Shown in pieces: positions 53,888-63,943 of a stretch of DNA of 64,000 bases. Source of the stretch: Dechloromonas denitrificans (lineage in GTDB: Bacteria > Pseudomonadota > Gammaproteobacteria > Burkholderiales > Rhodocyclaceae). Every line of letters begins with the position of its first letter. Position 1 is the first letter of the stretch. The DNA lies in assembly GCF_020510665.1 (NCBI RefSeq), contig NZ_CP075187.1, positions 2,859,001 through 2,923,000 on the forward strand. Reading direction: 5' to 3'. Under the pieces are notes generated by a model, which searched no databases, was not told where the DNA came from, and saw only the letters and a program-made list of their open reading frames with translations. The translations under genes and the position numbers were made by a program.

Positions 53888-54901
53888 ATGGAATTTGTCG
53901 GTTTCAACCTTCGCAACAACCTGTTCGTCGCGCCGATGGCCGGCGTGACGGATCGTCCCTTCCGCCAGTTGTGCAAGAAAATGGGCGCCGGACTGGCTGT
54001 TTCCGAAATGGTCACGTCGAATTCGCTGCTTTACGGCAGCGCCAAGACCCTGCGCCGCGCCAACCATACCGGCGAAGTCGCGCCGATCTCGGTACAGATC
54101 GCCGGGGCCGACCCGAAAATGATGGCTGAGGCCGCCCGCCACAACGTGGACAACGGCGCCCAGATCATCGACATCAACATGGGCTGCCCGGCCAAGAAGG
54201 TCTGCAACGTGATGGCCGGCTCGGCGCTGATGCAGGACGAAGAACTGGTTGGCAAGATTCTCGACGCCGTCGTCGGGGCCATTCCCGATACGCCGGTCAC
54301 GCTCAAATTCCGCACTGGCTGGAACCTGGCCAACCGCAATGCACCGACCATCGCGCGCATTGCCGAATCAGCCGGCGTACGCGCCGTTGCCATCCACGGC
54401 CGGACGCGCTGCCAGCAATACACCGGCGAAGCCGAATACGACACCATCGCCATGGTCAAGACATTGATCAGGATTCCCGTCATCGCCAATGGCGACATCA
54501 CGACGCCGGAGAAAGCCAAGCACGTACTGGACGTGACCGGCGCTGATGGCGTGATGATCGGTCGCGCCGCCCAGGGCCGCCCCTGGCTGTTCCGCGAAAT
54601 CGAACATTTCCTGAAAACCGGCGAGCACCTGCCGCCGGCCGAAGTCACCGAGATTCACGAGATCCTCAAGGCCCATCTGGTCGATCTCTACGATTTTTAC
54701 GGCCCGGAAACGGGTTTCAAGGTCGCCCGCAAGCACATCTCCTGGTACACCAAGGGGCTGGTCGGGTCGGCGGCCTTCCGTAAGGAAATGAACGTCCTGC
54801 CGAGCATCGACCAACAGATGCAGGCAGTGAACGACTTTTTCTGCCGCCTGGCGGCAGAGCATCAACATTTGAAATACACAGAGGAGGCGTTGGCAGCATG
54901 A
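53888..54901 (+). CDS. dusB: tRNA-dihydrouridine synthase B
   Basis: This FMN enzyme reduces uridine to dihydrouridine in the D-loop of tRNA. The 337-residue protein has VAPMAGVTDRPFRQLCKKMG, the catalytic IDINMGCPAKKVCNVMAGSA (Cys), HGRTRCQQYTGEAEYDTI and NGDITTPEKAKHVLDVTGAD. It overlaps fis by four bases; the dusB-fis pair is a classic, strongly conserved arrangement in beta- and gammaproteobacteria. Confidence 0.97.
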   Translation: MEFVGFNLRNNLFVAPMAGVTDRPFRQLCKKMGAGLAVSEMVTSNSLLYGSAKTLRRANHTGEVAPISVQIAGADPKMMAEAARHNVDNGAQIIDINMGCPAKKVCNVMAGSALMQDEELVGKILDAVVGAIPDTPVTLKFRTGWNLANRNAPTIARIAESAGVRAVAIHGRTRCQQYTGEAEYDTIAMVKTLIRIPVIANGDITTPEKAKHVLDVTGADGVMIGRAAQGRPWLFREIEHFLKTGEHLPPAEVTEIHEILKAHLVDLYDFYGPETGFKVARKHISWYTKGLVGSAAFRKEMNVLPSIDQQMQAVNDFFCRLAAEHQHLKYTEEALAA

Positions 54902-55134
54902 GCCAACAACAAGATATCTCTGCTTGCGTGCTGGGGGCACTTGAGCAATATTTTCGCGATCTCGATGGCGAAAAACCCTGCGCAATCTACGACATGGTGC
55001 TGAAAAGCGTTGAACGGCCCATGCTCGAAGTCGTTCTCGCCAAAGCGGGCAGCAATCAGACACTGGCGGCGGAGATGCTCGGCATCAACCGCAACACGCT
55101 GCGCAAGAAACTCACCGAACATCAACTTCTGTAA
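54898..55134 (+). CDS. fis: DNA-binding protein Fis
   Basis: This nucleoid protein bends DNA and activates rRNA and growth-phase genes. The 78-residue protein has the Fis HTH AKAGSNQTLAAEMLGINRNT followed by LRKKLTEHQL. It lacks the long N-terminal beta-hairpin of E. coli Fis (98 aa), as usual in betaproteobacteria. It is coupled to dusB, and purH starts six bases after its stop. Confidence 0.96.
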   Translation: MSQQQDISACVLGALEQYFRDLDGEKPCAIYDMVLKSVERPMLEVVLAKAGSNQTLAAEMLGINRNTLRKKLTEHQLL

Positions 55135-55140
55135 ATCGCC

Positions 55141-56733
55141 ATGACCATCAAACAAGCCCTGATTTCGGTCTCCGACAAGACCGGCGTTCTCGAATTTGCC
55201 CAAGGCCTCGCTGCCCAGGGCGTCAATCTGTTGTCCACCGGCGGCACCGCCAAAATGCTGCGCGATGCCGGGTTGACCGTGACAGAGATCGGTGACTACA
55301 CCGGCTTCCCGGAAATGCTCGACGGTCGCGTCAAGACGCTGCACCCGAAGGTGCACGGCGGCATTCTGGCCCGTCGCGACCTGGCCGAGCACATGGCAAC
55401 GATCGAAGCCCACGGCATCCCGATGATTGATCTGGTTTGCGTCAATCTCTACCCGTTCGCCGCGACCATTGCCAAGGCGGGCGTGACGCTGGAAGACGCG
55501 ATCGAGAACATCGACATCGGCGGCCCGGCCATGGTCCGCTCCTCGGCCAAGAACTACGCTGGCGTGGCGATTGTCACCGACCCGGCCGATTACCAGCCGC
55601 TGCTCGCCGAAATGAAGGCCAATGCCGGCGCCCTGCAGCTGGCCACGCGTTTCGGCCTGGCCAAGAAAGCGTTCACGCACACTGCCCGCTACGACAGCAT
55701 GATCGCCAACTGGCTGACCGGCCTCGACGAAGGCGCCGAAGCCAAGCCGGCCGAAGCCGCACCGGTCCCGGCCATCTTCCCGGCCAAGCTGCAACTGGCT
55801 TTCGACCGCACCGAAATCCTGCGCTACGGCGAAAACTCGCACCAGAGCGCGGCTTTCTACCGTGACACCGAACGCCTGCCGGGTGCGATTGCCAATTACA
55901 CCCAGTTGCAGGGCAAGGAACTGTCCTACAACAACATCGCCGACTCCGATGCGGCCTGGGAATGCGTCAAGTCCTTCGACGTTCCGGCTTGCGTCATCGT
56001 CAAGCATGCCAATCCGTGTGGCGTCGCCATCGACGGCACGCTGCTCGGCGCCTACGAAAAGTCGTTCAAGACCGATTCGACCTCGGCCTTCGGCGGCATC
56101 ATCGCCTTCAACCGTGAAGTCGGTATCGATGTCGTCAACGCGATGAGCGAGCGCAAGCACTTCGTTGAGGTATTGATCGCGCCCTTCTTCTCCGAGGAAG
56201 CCCTGACCGCTCTCGCCGCCAAGCAGAACCTGCGCGTACTGATCGTGCCGATGGCGCGTGACCTCAACAAGCTCGAATTGAAGCGCGTTGGCGGTGGCCT
56301 GCTGGTTCAAACCGCAGACAACTTCACGGCTCAGGCTTCCTGCCTGAAGATCGTCACCAAGGTCCAGCCGACGGCCCAGCAGATCGAAGACCTGCTGTTC
56401 GCCGAACGCGTCGCCAAGTTCGTCAAATCCAACGCCATCGTTTTCTGTGGCGGCGGCATGACGCTCGGCGTCGGTGCCGGCCAGATGAGCCGTGTCGACT
56501 CGACCAAGATTGCCAGCATCAAGGCCCAGCACGCCGGCCTGTCGCTGCAAGGCTCGGTCGTCGCGTCGGATGCTTTCTTCCCGTTCCGCGACGGCGTCGA
56601 TGTCCTGGCCGAAGCCGGTGCCAAGGCCGTCATCCAGCCGGGCGGTTCGATGCGCGACGAGGAAGTCATCGCCGCAGCCGATGAACATGGCCTGGCCATG
56701 GTCTTCACTGGCGCCCGCCACTTCCGTCATTAA
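55141..56733 (+). CDS. purH: AICAR transformylase / IMP cyclohydrolase PurH
   Basis: This bifunctional enzyme catalyses the last two steps to IMP. The 530-residue protein has the cyclohydrolase domain at 1-200 ([53 protein letters not shown]). The transformylase domain follows ([33 protein letters not shown] with the Lys-His pair, [16 protein letters not shown]). It is followed by purD at 26 bases. Confidence 0.97.
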   Translation: MTIKQALISVSDKTGVLEFAQGLAAQGVNLLSTGGTAKMLRDAGLTVTEIGDYTGFPEMLDGRVKTLHPKVHGGILARRDLAEHMATIEAHGIPMIDLVCVNLYPFAATIAKAGVTLEDAIENIDIGGPAMVRSSAKNYAGVAIVTDPADYQPLLAEMKANAGALQLATRFGLAKKAFTHTARYDSMIANWLTGLDEGAEAKPAEAAPVPAIFPAKLQLAFDRTEILRYGENSHQSAAFYRDTERLPGAIANYTQLQGKELSYNNIADSDAAWECVKSFDVPACVIVKHANPCGVAIDGTLLGAYEKSFKTDSTSAFGGIIAFNREVGIDVVNAMSERKHFVEVLIAPFFSEEALTALAAKQNLRVLIVPMARDLNKLELKRVGGGLLVQTADNFTAQASCLKIVTKVQPTAQQIEDLLFAERVAKFVKSNAIVFCGGGMTLGVGAGQMSRVDSTKIASIKAQHAGLSLQGSVVASDAFFPFRDGVDVLAEAGAKAVIQPGGSMRDEEVIAAADEHGLAMVFTGARHFRH

Positions 56734-56759
56734 TAAAAACAGTCCCAAAGAGATCAGCC

Positions 56760-58037
56760 ATGAAACTACTGGTAATCGGTTCCGGCGGCCGCGAGCACGC
56801 CATGGCCTGGCGCCTGGCCCAGACACCGGGCATGCAAAAGGTTTATGTCGCACCGGGCAATGCCGGCACGGCACGCGAGCATGAACTGGAAAACATCAAC
56901 ATCACCGATCCGGCAGCATTGGCTGATTTCGCCGAGCAAAACAATGTTCACCTCACGCTGGTCGGCCCGGAAGCCCCGCTGGCCGCCGGCGTAGTGAATA
57001 TTTTCCGGGCGCGTGGCCTGAAAATCTTTGGCCCGACCAAGGAAGCCGCCCAGCTCGAATCCTCCAAGGATTTCGCCAAGCGTTTCATGGCGCGCCACAA
57101 CATCCCGACAGCCGGTTTCGGCACCTTCACGGATGCGGCCGAAGCCCACGCCTATATCGACCAGCAAGGTGCGCCTATCGTCATCAAGGCGGATGGCCTG
57201 GCTGCCGGCAAGGGGGTTGTCGTGGCGATGAGCCTCGAAGAAGCCCACGCTGCAATCGACGACATGCTGTCCGGCAACAAGCTGGGCGAAGCCGGGGCCC
57301 GCGTCGTGATCGAGGAATTCCTCGATGGCGAAGAGGCCAGCTTCATTGTCATGGTCGACGGCAAGAATGTGCTCGCCCTGGCTTCCAGCCAGGACCACAA
57401 GCGTATCTTCGACGGCGACCAGGGTCCGAACACCGGCGGCATGGGCGCCTATTCGCCAGCGCCGTGCGTAACGCCGGAAGTGCACGCCAAGGCGATGCGC
57501 GAAATCATCCTGCCCACGGTACGCGGCATGGCAGCCGACGGCATCCAGTACACCGGCTTCCTCTACGCTGGCCTGATGATCAGCAAGGATGGCAGCGTCA
57601 AGACGCTGGAATTCAACTGTCGCATGGGCGACCCGGAAACCCAGCCGATCCTGATGCGCCTGAAGTCCGACTTCGTTGATCTGATCGAACACGGCATCAA
57701 TGGCACGCTCGACCAGGTTGAAGCGGAATGGGACCGTCGCATTGCGCTGGGGGTCGTTCTGGCGGCCGCCAATTACCCGGAAACGCCGCGCAAGGGCGAT
57801 GTGATCCACGGCCTGCCGGCGGGCAACAGCTTCGGCGAGGATGCTCACGTTTTCCACGCCGGCACGGCCGAACAAGATGGCAAGGCTGTCACCAGCGGTG
57901 GGCGTGTCCTGTGTGTCACCGCCCTTGGCGAGAACGTCAAGCTGGCCCAGAAACTGGCCTATGAATCAGCCGTCCAGATTCAGTTTGACGGCATGCAATT
58001 CCGCAAGGATATCGGCCACCGGGCGGTTGCCCGCTAG
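56760..58037 (+). CDS. purD: Phosphoribosylamine-glycine ligase PurD
   Basis: This ATP-grasp enzyme makes GAR, the second step of purine synthesis. The 425-residue protein has the N-terminal VIGSGGREHAMAWRLAQTPG, GPEAPLAAGVVN, the ATP-grasp lid IVIKADGLAAGKGVVVAMSL, QDHKRIFDGDQGPNTGGMGA and EFNCRMGDPETQPILMRL. It pairs with purH as in many proteobacteria. A GGDEF gene follows at 11 bases. Confidence 0.97.
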   Translation: MKLLVIGSGGREHAMAWRLAQTPGMQKVYVAPGNAGTAREHELENINITDPAALADFAEQNNVHLTLVGPEAPLAAGVVNIFRARGLKIFGPTKEAAQLESSKDFAKRFMARHNIPTAGFGTFTDAAEAHAYIDQQGAPIVIKADGLAAGKGVVVAMSLEEAHAAIDDMLSGNKLGEAGARVVIEEFLDGEEASFIVMVDGKNVLALASSQDHKRIFDGDQGPNTGGMGAYSPAPCVTPEVHAKAMREIILPTVRGMAADGIQYTGFLYAGLMISKDGSVKTLEFNCRMGDPETQPILMRLKSDFVDLIEHGINGTLDQVEAEWDRRIALGVVLAAANYPETPRKGDVIHGLPAGNSFGEDAHVFHAGTAEQDGKAVTSGGRVLCVTALGENVKLAQKLAYESAVQIQFDGMQFRKDIGHRAVAR

Positions 58038-58048
58038 AGCCGTAAGCC

Positions 58049-59701
58049 ATGTGGCCGCACCTCGGCAGCAGTTTGAGAACTCGCATTGCTGCCGTGGCCG
58101 GCCTGTTGTTTCTGATCGGCATCGGCCTGACCACCTTCTTCGTTGCCCGCATTCTGTACGATGAAATGCAGGCCATGCTGTTCAGGCAGCAGCTGACGAC
58201 AGCCAACTACATCGCCCGCGACATCGACAGCAAACTGTCGCTGCGGATGGACAGCCTCAAGCGTGTCGCCGACAACCTGCCGCACCATCTGCTCGCCAAG
58301 CCCAAGGAACTGCAGGACTGGCTGGATGATCGCAAAGCGATCCACACGCTGTTCCCGACCGGCCTGATGATCATTCCGCCGGATGGCGGCGCAGTTCTGG
58401 CCGACAGTCCGCGCCTCGAAAGTCGGCCCAAATCATTCGTCGACCGCGACTGGTTCATCAGTGCTACGACCACTCGTCGCGCCACCTTCAGCAAACCGCT
58501 GGTTGCCCGAGCCACACAGCAACCGGCGATCGTGCTCGCCATCCCCATCTTCGACGACAACCAGCAATTAATCGCCCTCATGGCGGGGGTCACCCCCCTG
58601 ACCAGCCCCGGCTTTCTGGACCTGATCCAAGGGACGGCCCCCGGCAAGACCGGCAGCTATCAGCTAATCTCGCCCCGCCACCACAGCTACGCACTGACCT
58701 CGGACCCGGGCAAATCATCACGCCCCCTACCCGAGGCCGGCCATGATCTGGCATTGGACCGAGCCCTGGCCGGCGTCCGCGGGATCGACATCGTCCGCAA
58801 CAGTGACAACATCAACGAACTGATCGCCACCGTCGAAATCCCGCAAACCGGCTGGCTCCTGATTGCCCGCTGTCCGACCAGCGAAGCCTTTGCCCCGGTC
58901 TGGAACAGTGTTCGCAATACCCTGCTGATTGCCGGCCTGCTCTCCTTGCCGATCATCATCCTGCTGCTGGCCGCCCTGAACCGCCTGCTGGCGCCTCTCG
59001 GTCGCCTGGCCAAGGAGTTGCATGACATGTCGGAAGGCACCCGGCCAATGCAACCGCTACTCAGCGAATATCAGGATGAAGTCGGAGATGTCGCCAGCAG
59101 TTTCAACCGCCTCCAGGAAAAGCTGCTTGAGCAGGAACGACGACTGGCTGAAATGGCTCACCACGACCCTTTGACCGGCCTGCCCAACCGTCTGCTGATC
59201 AACAACCGGCTGGACAAGGAACTGCAGCGGATACGCCGTAGCGGCCGTGGTCTGGCGCTCTTGTTTCTCGACCTTGATGGATTCAAACCGGTTAACGATC
59301 TGCACGGCCATCAAGTCGGCGATCTGTTGCTGACAGAAATCGCACACCGACTTCAAGGCTGCATTCGCGAAGTGGACACCGTTGCCCGTCTGGGCGGTGA
59401 CGAATTCCTGATTCTGGTCAGCGACTGCGAAGCACCGCGCGATGCAGCGGAACGGATTGCCGAAGCCTGCATCGCCGCGATAGGAAAACCCGTCCGGATC
59501 GATGATCTGGCCATCCGGATCGGCGTTTCAATCGGCATTTCCTTTGTCGGCGCGGCCACCGACGATATGCTGTCGGCCAGCCAACTGCTGAGCCAGGCAG
59601 ACATTGCGATGTATCGCGCCAAGGCGGATGGTCGCAACCGTTACTCGGTCTACCGCCAGAACAACGAACCCTCCAGCAAGGACTCAAGACAAAAAACATG
59701 A
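58049..59701 (+). CDS. Membrane Cache-HAMP-GGDEF diguanylate cyclase
   Basis: This 550-residue inner-membrane sensor makes cyclic di-GMP. TM1 is near residues 12-35 ([20 protein letters not shown]). A periplasmic dCache-like domain spans about 40-285. TM2 is near 292-315 ([20 protein letters not shown]). A HAMP linker (about 316-368) precedes GGDEF (about 375-540), with RLGGDEF (447-453) intact and an inhibitory REVD (440-443). [20 protein letters not shown] is the domain start. Its stop overlaps hemF (ATGA). The Cache ligand is unknown. Confidence 0.92.
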   Translation: MWPHLGSSLRTRIAAVAGLLFLIGIGLTTFFVARILYDEMQAMLFRQQLTTANYIARDIDSKLSLRMDSLKRVADNLPHHLLAKPKELQDWLDDRKAIHTLFPTGLMIIPPDGGAVLADSPRLESRPKSFVDRDWFISATTTRRATFSKPLVARATQQPAIVLAIPIFDDNQQLIALMAGVTPLTSPGFLDLIQGTAPGKTGSYQLISPRHHSYALTSDPGKSSRPLPEAGHDLALDRALAGVRGIDIVRNSDNINELIATVEIPQTGWLLIARCPTSEAFAPVWNSVRNTLLIAGLLSLPIIILLLAALNRLLAPLGRLAKELHDMSEGTRPMQPLLSEYQDEVGDVASSFNRLQEKLLEQERRLAEMAHHDPLTGLPNRLLINNRLDKELQRIRRSGRGLALLFLDLDGFKPVNDLHGHQVGDLLLTEIAHRLQGCIREVDTVARLGGDEFLILVSDCEAPRDAAERIAEACIAAIGKPVRIDDLAIRIGVSIGISFVGAATDDMLSASQLLSQADIAMYRAKADGRNRYSVYRQNNEPSSKDSRQKT

Positions 59702-60600
59702 TCCCGACAGACACCCTCAAAACATTCTTTACCGGCCTGCAAAGCCGCATTGTCAGCCAGCTTGAAGCCTTTGACGGCCAAGCTTTCCGCACCGACTCCT
59801 GGGACCGCCCCGAGGGCGGCGGCGGGATTTCCCGACTGATCGAAGAAGGCAATTTCTTTGAACGCGGCGGGGTCAATTTCTCGCACGTCACCGGTCAGTC
59901 GCTGCCAGCCTCGGCCACCGCCGTGCGCCCCCAGTTGGCCGGGCGCGCCTGGGAGGCAATGGGCGTCTCGCTGGTGCTGCATCCGCGTAATCCGTATTGC
60001 CCGACGGCCCATATGAACGTCCGTTGCTTCGTGGCACGCAAGGAAGGCGAAGAAGATGTCTGGTGGTTCGGCGGCGGCATGGACATGACGCCTTACTACG
60101 GTCAACGCGAAGATGTGGCCCATTTTCACCAGACCTGCAAGGACGCACTGACGCCCTTCGGCGAAAGCGTTTACCCGAAATACAAGAAATGGTGCGATGA
60201 GTACTTTTTCCTCAAGCACCGTAACGAGCCACGCGGCGTCGGCGGCATCTTCTACGACGATCTGAGCGAAGGGGGCTTCGAGCGCTGCTTCGACCTGACC
60301 CAGGCGGTAGGCAATGCCTTTACCCAGGCTTATCTGCCGGTGCTGGCCAAGCGTCGTGAAACGCCCTACGGCGAACGCGAGCGCGACTTTCAGGCTTATC
60401 GCCGCGGCCGTTACGTCGAATTCAACCTGGTCTGGGATCGCGGCACGCTATTCGGACTGCAATCCGGCGGACGCACCGAATCCATCCTGATGTCGCTCCC
60501 GCCGATCGTCAAATGGCGCTACGACTGGCAACCGGAAGCCGGCACGCCAGAAGCCGAGCTTTACGAAACCTTCCTCAAACCGCAGGACTGGGCCGTATAA
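59698..60600 (+). CDS. hemF: Oxygen-dependent coproporphyrinogen III oxidase
   Basis: This enzyme makes protoporphyrinogen IX using O2, so this organism can make heme aerobically. The 300-residue protein has [40 protein letters not shown] (catalytic His), [20 protein letters not shown] and [20 protein letters not shown]. It overlaps the GGDEF gene. hemY, hemX, hemD and hemC lie on the opposite strand just beyond. Confidence 0.97.
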   Translation: MIPTDTLKTFFTGLQSRIVSQLEAFDGQAFRTDSWDRPEGGGGISRLIEEGNFFERGGVNFSHVTGQSLPASATAVRPQLAGRAWEAMGVSLVLHPRNPYCPTAHMNVRCFVARKEGEEDVWWFGGGMDMTPYYGQREDVAHFHQTCKDALTPFGESVYPKYKKWCDEYFFLKHRNEPRGVGGIFYDDLSEGGFERCFDLTQAVGNAFTQAYLPVLAKRRETPYGERERDFQAYRRGRYVEFNLVWDRGTLFGLQSGGRTESILMSLPPIVKWRYDWQPEAGTPEAELYETFLKPQDWAV

Positions 60601-60669
60601 CCGGGAAAACCAGGAAAATGGATCACCCCGCTGCTCGCAGCAACGGGATGATCGGCGCTCCGCGCAGCC

Positions 60670-60909
60670 TTACTTCAGCTTGCCGCGCACGACCCGGACG
60701 CGTTCCGGGTTTTTTATGCCCATCTTGCCGCCGCCACCTTCAAGGTTGCCGCAGGCACAGGCTGCCTTGATGTGCGGAACCGAATTGACGATCACCGAGC
60801 AATCCATGCACTCGTAGTACAGGTCCCCCCCCGTCGGCAAAGCAGTCGGATCCGGCGTCGGCTCGATGGGGTAAAAATTGTAAATCTTGCGCATGTCGAT
60901 ATTCAGCAT
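60670..60909 (-). CDS. Small zinc-ribbon-like protein (79 aa)
   Basis: This is a hypothetical protein with ECMDCSVIVNSVPHIKAACA, that is CxxC followed 13-15 residues later by CAC, a likely zinc site. The C terminus is basic (KNPERVRVVRGKLK). AGCGAGGGGACAA precedes the ATG, a good ribosome binding site. It is convergent with hemF and lies 30 bases downstream of hemY on the same strand, so it may be the last gene of the heme transcript. Function unknown. Confidence 0.7.
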   Translation of the reverse strand: MLNIDMRKIYNFYPIEPTPDPTALPTGGDLYYECMDCSVIVNSVPHIKAACACGNLEGGGGKMGIKNPERVRVVRGKLK

Positions 60910-60939
60910 TTGTCCCCTCGCTCCGTTTAGTCGTGGTGC

Positions 60940-62124
60940 CTAGCGTCCGTCGAGACTGGCGCTGGCCCGATAGTGTTTATTGGCTTCTTCCGTACGCTCA
61001 AGCTGGTCGCACAGACGCGCCAGTTCAAGATGTCCTTCCTGGGTTTCCTCGACCGACAGCGAGGCTTCCAGATAACTTTGTGCCTTGCCCCACAGACGCT
61101 GGCGGATGCACATCCGGCCCAGCGCCATGAGCAATCCGGCATCATCGGGATGTTGACCGAGCCAGGCTTCCGCCCGGGCGATCCGCGCCGTCTGGTGACC
61201 GCCACCGAGACGACCGTAAACCACCACCAAAGCCGAGTGCCAGGAGGCATTGTGACCGGCATCCAGCGCCGCCTCGATCAGTTTCTGAGCCTCAGCTTCG
61301 GCCCCTTGAGCGGCCAGAGCCTTGACCGCGGCCAGAACGACACGCCGGCCGCGCTCGGATTCGGGCAGGGCACGCAGATAATGGCTCAACTTGTCGGTAT
61401 CCAGCGCACAGCGGGCGATATTGGCCAAATGCGCCTGGGTCAGGATTTCGCTAACCACCTCGACCGGCAAGGCATCGCGCTTGCTCAACTGGCGAGCCAG
61501 TTTGACAACACCGTCCCAGTCGCCCGCCCCCTGGCGGGCCCGCAACTCAAGCCGCAAGGCCGCAATATGACGGCCCTGCTTGGCCTGCAAACGCTCCAGC
61601 GAATTCAGCGCCTCGTCGAAACGGCGCGCTTCATTCATCATTTCAGCTTCAAGCATCAAGGTGGCCGCCTCAGTGCGCGGATCGTCGATTTTGGCCCGCT
61701 CCATCCAGCCCTGCTGCTTGAGCGACTCGCGCATGCGCTGGGCTGCGCGGGCCGCAATCAATGCCGACAAACCGGGCGCAGTCCCGGCGGCATGGGCCTC
61801 GCCGGCTTTTTTCAAGGCCTGGCCAAAACGTCCCTCAAACAGCAGACGCACGGCATCCTGGAAAACCAGCCCGGCACGCTCTTTCTGCCGGCGCGCCCGG
61901 TAGGCACGCACGCGTTTCGGCAAACCGAGCGCCAATGCCAGGCTGCGCAGTACGATGTAGAGGCCGGCAAAAGCCAGGGCCAGCACAAGCAGGAAGAGAT
62001 TGAGCGAAATTTCTGCCCGATAGGGAGAAACGACGAACAAAACGTAGCCGTCATTCAGGCGCGCCCCCAATGCCAGGGCAACGGCAGCGGCAAACAGCCC
62101 GAGAATCCAGAGTAATCCCTTCAC
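60940..62124 (-). CDS. hemY: HemY family membrane protein
   Basis: This 394-residue inner-membrane protein has two N-terminal transmembrane segments (LLWILGLFAAAVALALGA and LFLLVLALAFAGLYIVLRSL, together the HemY_N domain) and a cytoplasmic TPR-like helical repeat region (about 100-390). Proteobacterial HemY is tied to heme synthesis genetically but is not the Bacillus HemY oxidase; its job is not settled. It overlaps hemX by four bases in the hemCDXY order. Confidence 0.92.
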   Translation of the reverse strand: MKGLLWILGLFAAAVALALGARLNDGYVLFVVSPYRAEISLNLFLLVLALAFAGLYIVLRSLALALGLPKRVRAYRARRQKERAGLVFQDAVRLLFEGRFGQALKKAGEAHAAGTAPGLSALIAARAAQRMRESLKQQGWMERAKIDDPRTEAATLMLEAEMMNEARRFDEALNSLERLQAKQGRHIAALRLELRARQGAGDWDGVVKLARQLSKRDALPVEVVSEILTQAHLANIARCALDTDKLSHYLRALPESERGRRVVLAAVKALAAQGAEAEAQKLIEAALDAGHNASWHSALVVVYGRLGGGHQTARIARAEAWLGQHPDDAGLLMALGRMCIRQRLWGKAQSYLEASLSVEETQEGHLELARLCDQLERTEEANKHYRASASLDGR

Positions 62125-63173
62125 CGCTTTTCCTTGGCCGGACGCAAGGCACGCAGGGCGGCCAGACTTTCGTTCAGGGTCGGCAACTCGGTATTGAGTT
62201 CGACCCCGGCCATCTGGCGCAAGGCATGGCTGCTGGCCTGAACGGACTTGTCATCGCCGACGAAATGGCGCGTCAGTGCATCCTGAACCGCTTTCAGTTC
62301 ATTGCGGAAACTGAGCTGATCACGCGACAGCAAGGCCAAACGGGCGCTCAGCAAACGCAGCTTGAGATTTTCGCGGAGGAAGAACGACTGACCGGGCGCC
62401 AGCAGGATTGGCTCGTCGCGATCAAAGCGCTGAATCCGGACCAGCCCCTTGAGTTGTTGCCAGACCTGATCGCCAGTCTGTTGCCACCAGCCTGAGACTT
62501 GGGCCGGCTTGGCATTTCCTGCCGTTTCCGGCGGTCGACCGTGGCTGGCCAGCGGCAATTTATCGACCCACTGCAATTGTTGTTCAAGCTGCAGGTTGAT
62601 TCCGGGCAAATCAACGACCGGCAAGGCAGCCAGCCGGGCAAGATCTTTGGTGACCGCCTTGCGCAGGGGCAGGTACTGCGGACGGTCGAGTCGCGCCAGA
62701 CGACTGTCGGCGGTCTGCAGCGCCAGCATCGCCACCGGCACATTGGCGGCCAGTTGCAATTGCTGGCCGGCCAGCGTCAAGGCTTGCTCAACCTCAAGCA
62801 AGGTCGCCTCTTCGCGGCTGCGCGCCATGTCCTGATAGAACGCCTGCAGTGATGCATTCTGTGTTCCGAATTCGGTCAGCCGGGCATCGGCGGCACCGAG
62901 CCGGGCCTGAATGGCTTCCAGCTGAGCCAGCATTTGCTTGCGCGCGCCCTGATCTTCTTTTTCGGCCAGATCGGCTGCGGCCAGACGCTGACTGATTTCC
63001 TGCCGGGCGGCATCCAGCTGCTGGCGGGTTTCGATCCACTGCCAGCCGGCCAGCAACAGCGCCGCCAGGGCGACGAACAACCACGGACTGGGCCGGGAAG
63101 AAGAAGGGCGAACAGGAACGGACATGTCGGTCGGGGAAGAAGGGAGTTCGTTTTCAGGCTTCATGCAGACCAA
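62121..63173 (-). CDS. hemX: HemX family protein
   Basis: This 350-residue protein has an N-terminal cytoplasmic Pro/Ser tail, one membrane helix (SPWLFVALAALLLAGWQWIE, about 29-48) and a long coiled-coil-rich periplasmic part (ETRQQLDAARQEISQRLAAA). It is annotated in many genomes as uroporphyrinogen methyltransferase, but that activity is doubtful because no SAM-binding domain is present. Its start overlaps the hemD end by 13 bases. Confidence 0.9.
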   Translation of the reverse strand: MVCMKPENELPSSPTDMSVPVRPSSSRPSPWLFVALAALLLAGWQWIETRQQLDAARQEISQRLAAADLAEKEDQGARKQMLAQLEAIQARLGAADARLTEFGTQNASLQAFYQDMARSREEATLLEVEQALTLAGQQLQLAANVPVAMLALQTADSRLARLDRPQYLPLRKAVTKDLARLAALPVVDLPGINLQLEQQLQWVDKLPLASHGRPPETAGNAKPAQVSGWWQQTGDQVWQQLKGLVRIQRFDRDEPILLAPGQSFFLRENLKLRLLSARLALLSRDQLSFRNELKAVQDALTRHFVGDDKSVQASSHALRQMAGVELNTELPTLNESLAALRALRPAKEKR

Positions 63174-63943
63174 TTATAAGCACGTAAACCGGCAAGAATG
63201 CCGCTATCGGCAGCATCGGTCAGAATCACCCGGTTCAGTCCCAGCGCCCGGGCATTGTCGGCAATCCGCTGGTGCGGGACGAAAAGCGGCGTAGCGCGCA
63301 GGAAATCGCGACCTTCCCGGTCAAGCAAATCAAACAGATAGCGCAACCCTTCGCTGCTCGAAACGGTCAGGCCGTCGAGCTTTCCGGCGCGCCATGCGGC
63401 GAGCAGCGGGGCCACACCATCGCCCGGCCCGGAACGGCAGTAGCAGGTGACCAGATCGACCCTTGCGCCACGCTGGCGCAGCGTATCGCCGAGCAACTCA
63501 CGACCGCCGTCACCGCGAAAGATGGCCACCCGGCGACCGGTCACGCGCTCGCCGGCCAACTCAGGCAAAGCCAGCAAGGCTTCGGAGTCGAATCGTTCGG
63601 TCGGCGCAACGCAGCCACTGACGCCATGCGCCAGCAAAGCCCTGACCGTGCCTTGCCCGACTGCCGCGGGGATCAGCCCGGCAGGCCAACCGCCCGCTGC
63701 AGAAATGGCCGGCCAGGCATGGTCGACCGCGTTAGGGCTGATGAAGACAGCCAGCGCGTAATCGGCAAGACGAGCCACCGCCTCGGCGAGCGGCTGAGGA
63801 TCGCGGGCCGGCGAAATTTCAAGCAGGGGAAAAATCAGCGGCTTGCCGCCAGCCGCCGCAATCACGTCGGCCAGCGGCCCGGCTTGCGCCAGCGGCCGGG
63901 TAACGACGATGGTCTGGCCGGCAAGCGGGCCGGTTGAACTCAT
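63161..63943 (-). CDS. hemD: Uroporphyrinogen-III synthase
   Basis: This enzyme closes and flips ring D of hydroxymethylbilane. The family is poorly conserved, but the 260-residue protein has the expected start TIVVTRPLAQAGPLADVIAA, VFISPNAVDHAWPAI, AVGQGTVRALLAHGVSG, IFRGDGGRELLGDTLRQRGA, CYCRSGP and LTVSSSEGLRYLFDLL. Context (hemC before, hemX after) confirms it. Start and hemC stop overlap (ATGA). Confidence 0.95.
   Translation of the reverse strand: MSSTGPLAGQTIVVTRPLAQAGPLADVIAAAGGKPLIFPLLEISPARDPQPLAEAVARLADYALAVFISPNAVDHAWPAISAAGGWPAGLIPAAVGQGTVRALLAHGVSGCVAPTERFDSEALLALPELAGERVTGRRVAIFRGDGGRELLGDTLRQRGARVDLVTCYCRSGPGDGVAPLLAAWRAGKLDGLTVSSSEGLRYLFDLLDREGRDFLRATPLFVPHQRIADNARALGLNRVILTDAADSGILAGLRAYNWSA

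Noticed and set aside
60620..60650. Hairpin between hemF and the 79-aa gene as a terminator
   Set aside because: The stem is imperfect and there is no T run on either strand.
62121..63173. HemX as an active uroporphyrinogen-III methyltransferase
   Set aside because: The family is often labelled so, but the protein is one membrane helix plus coiled coil with no SAM-binding domain.
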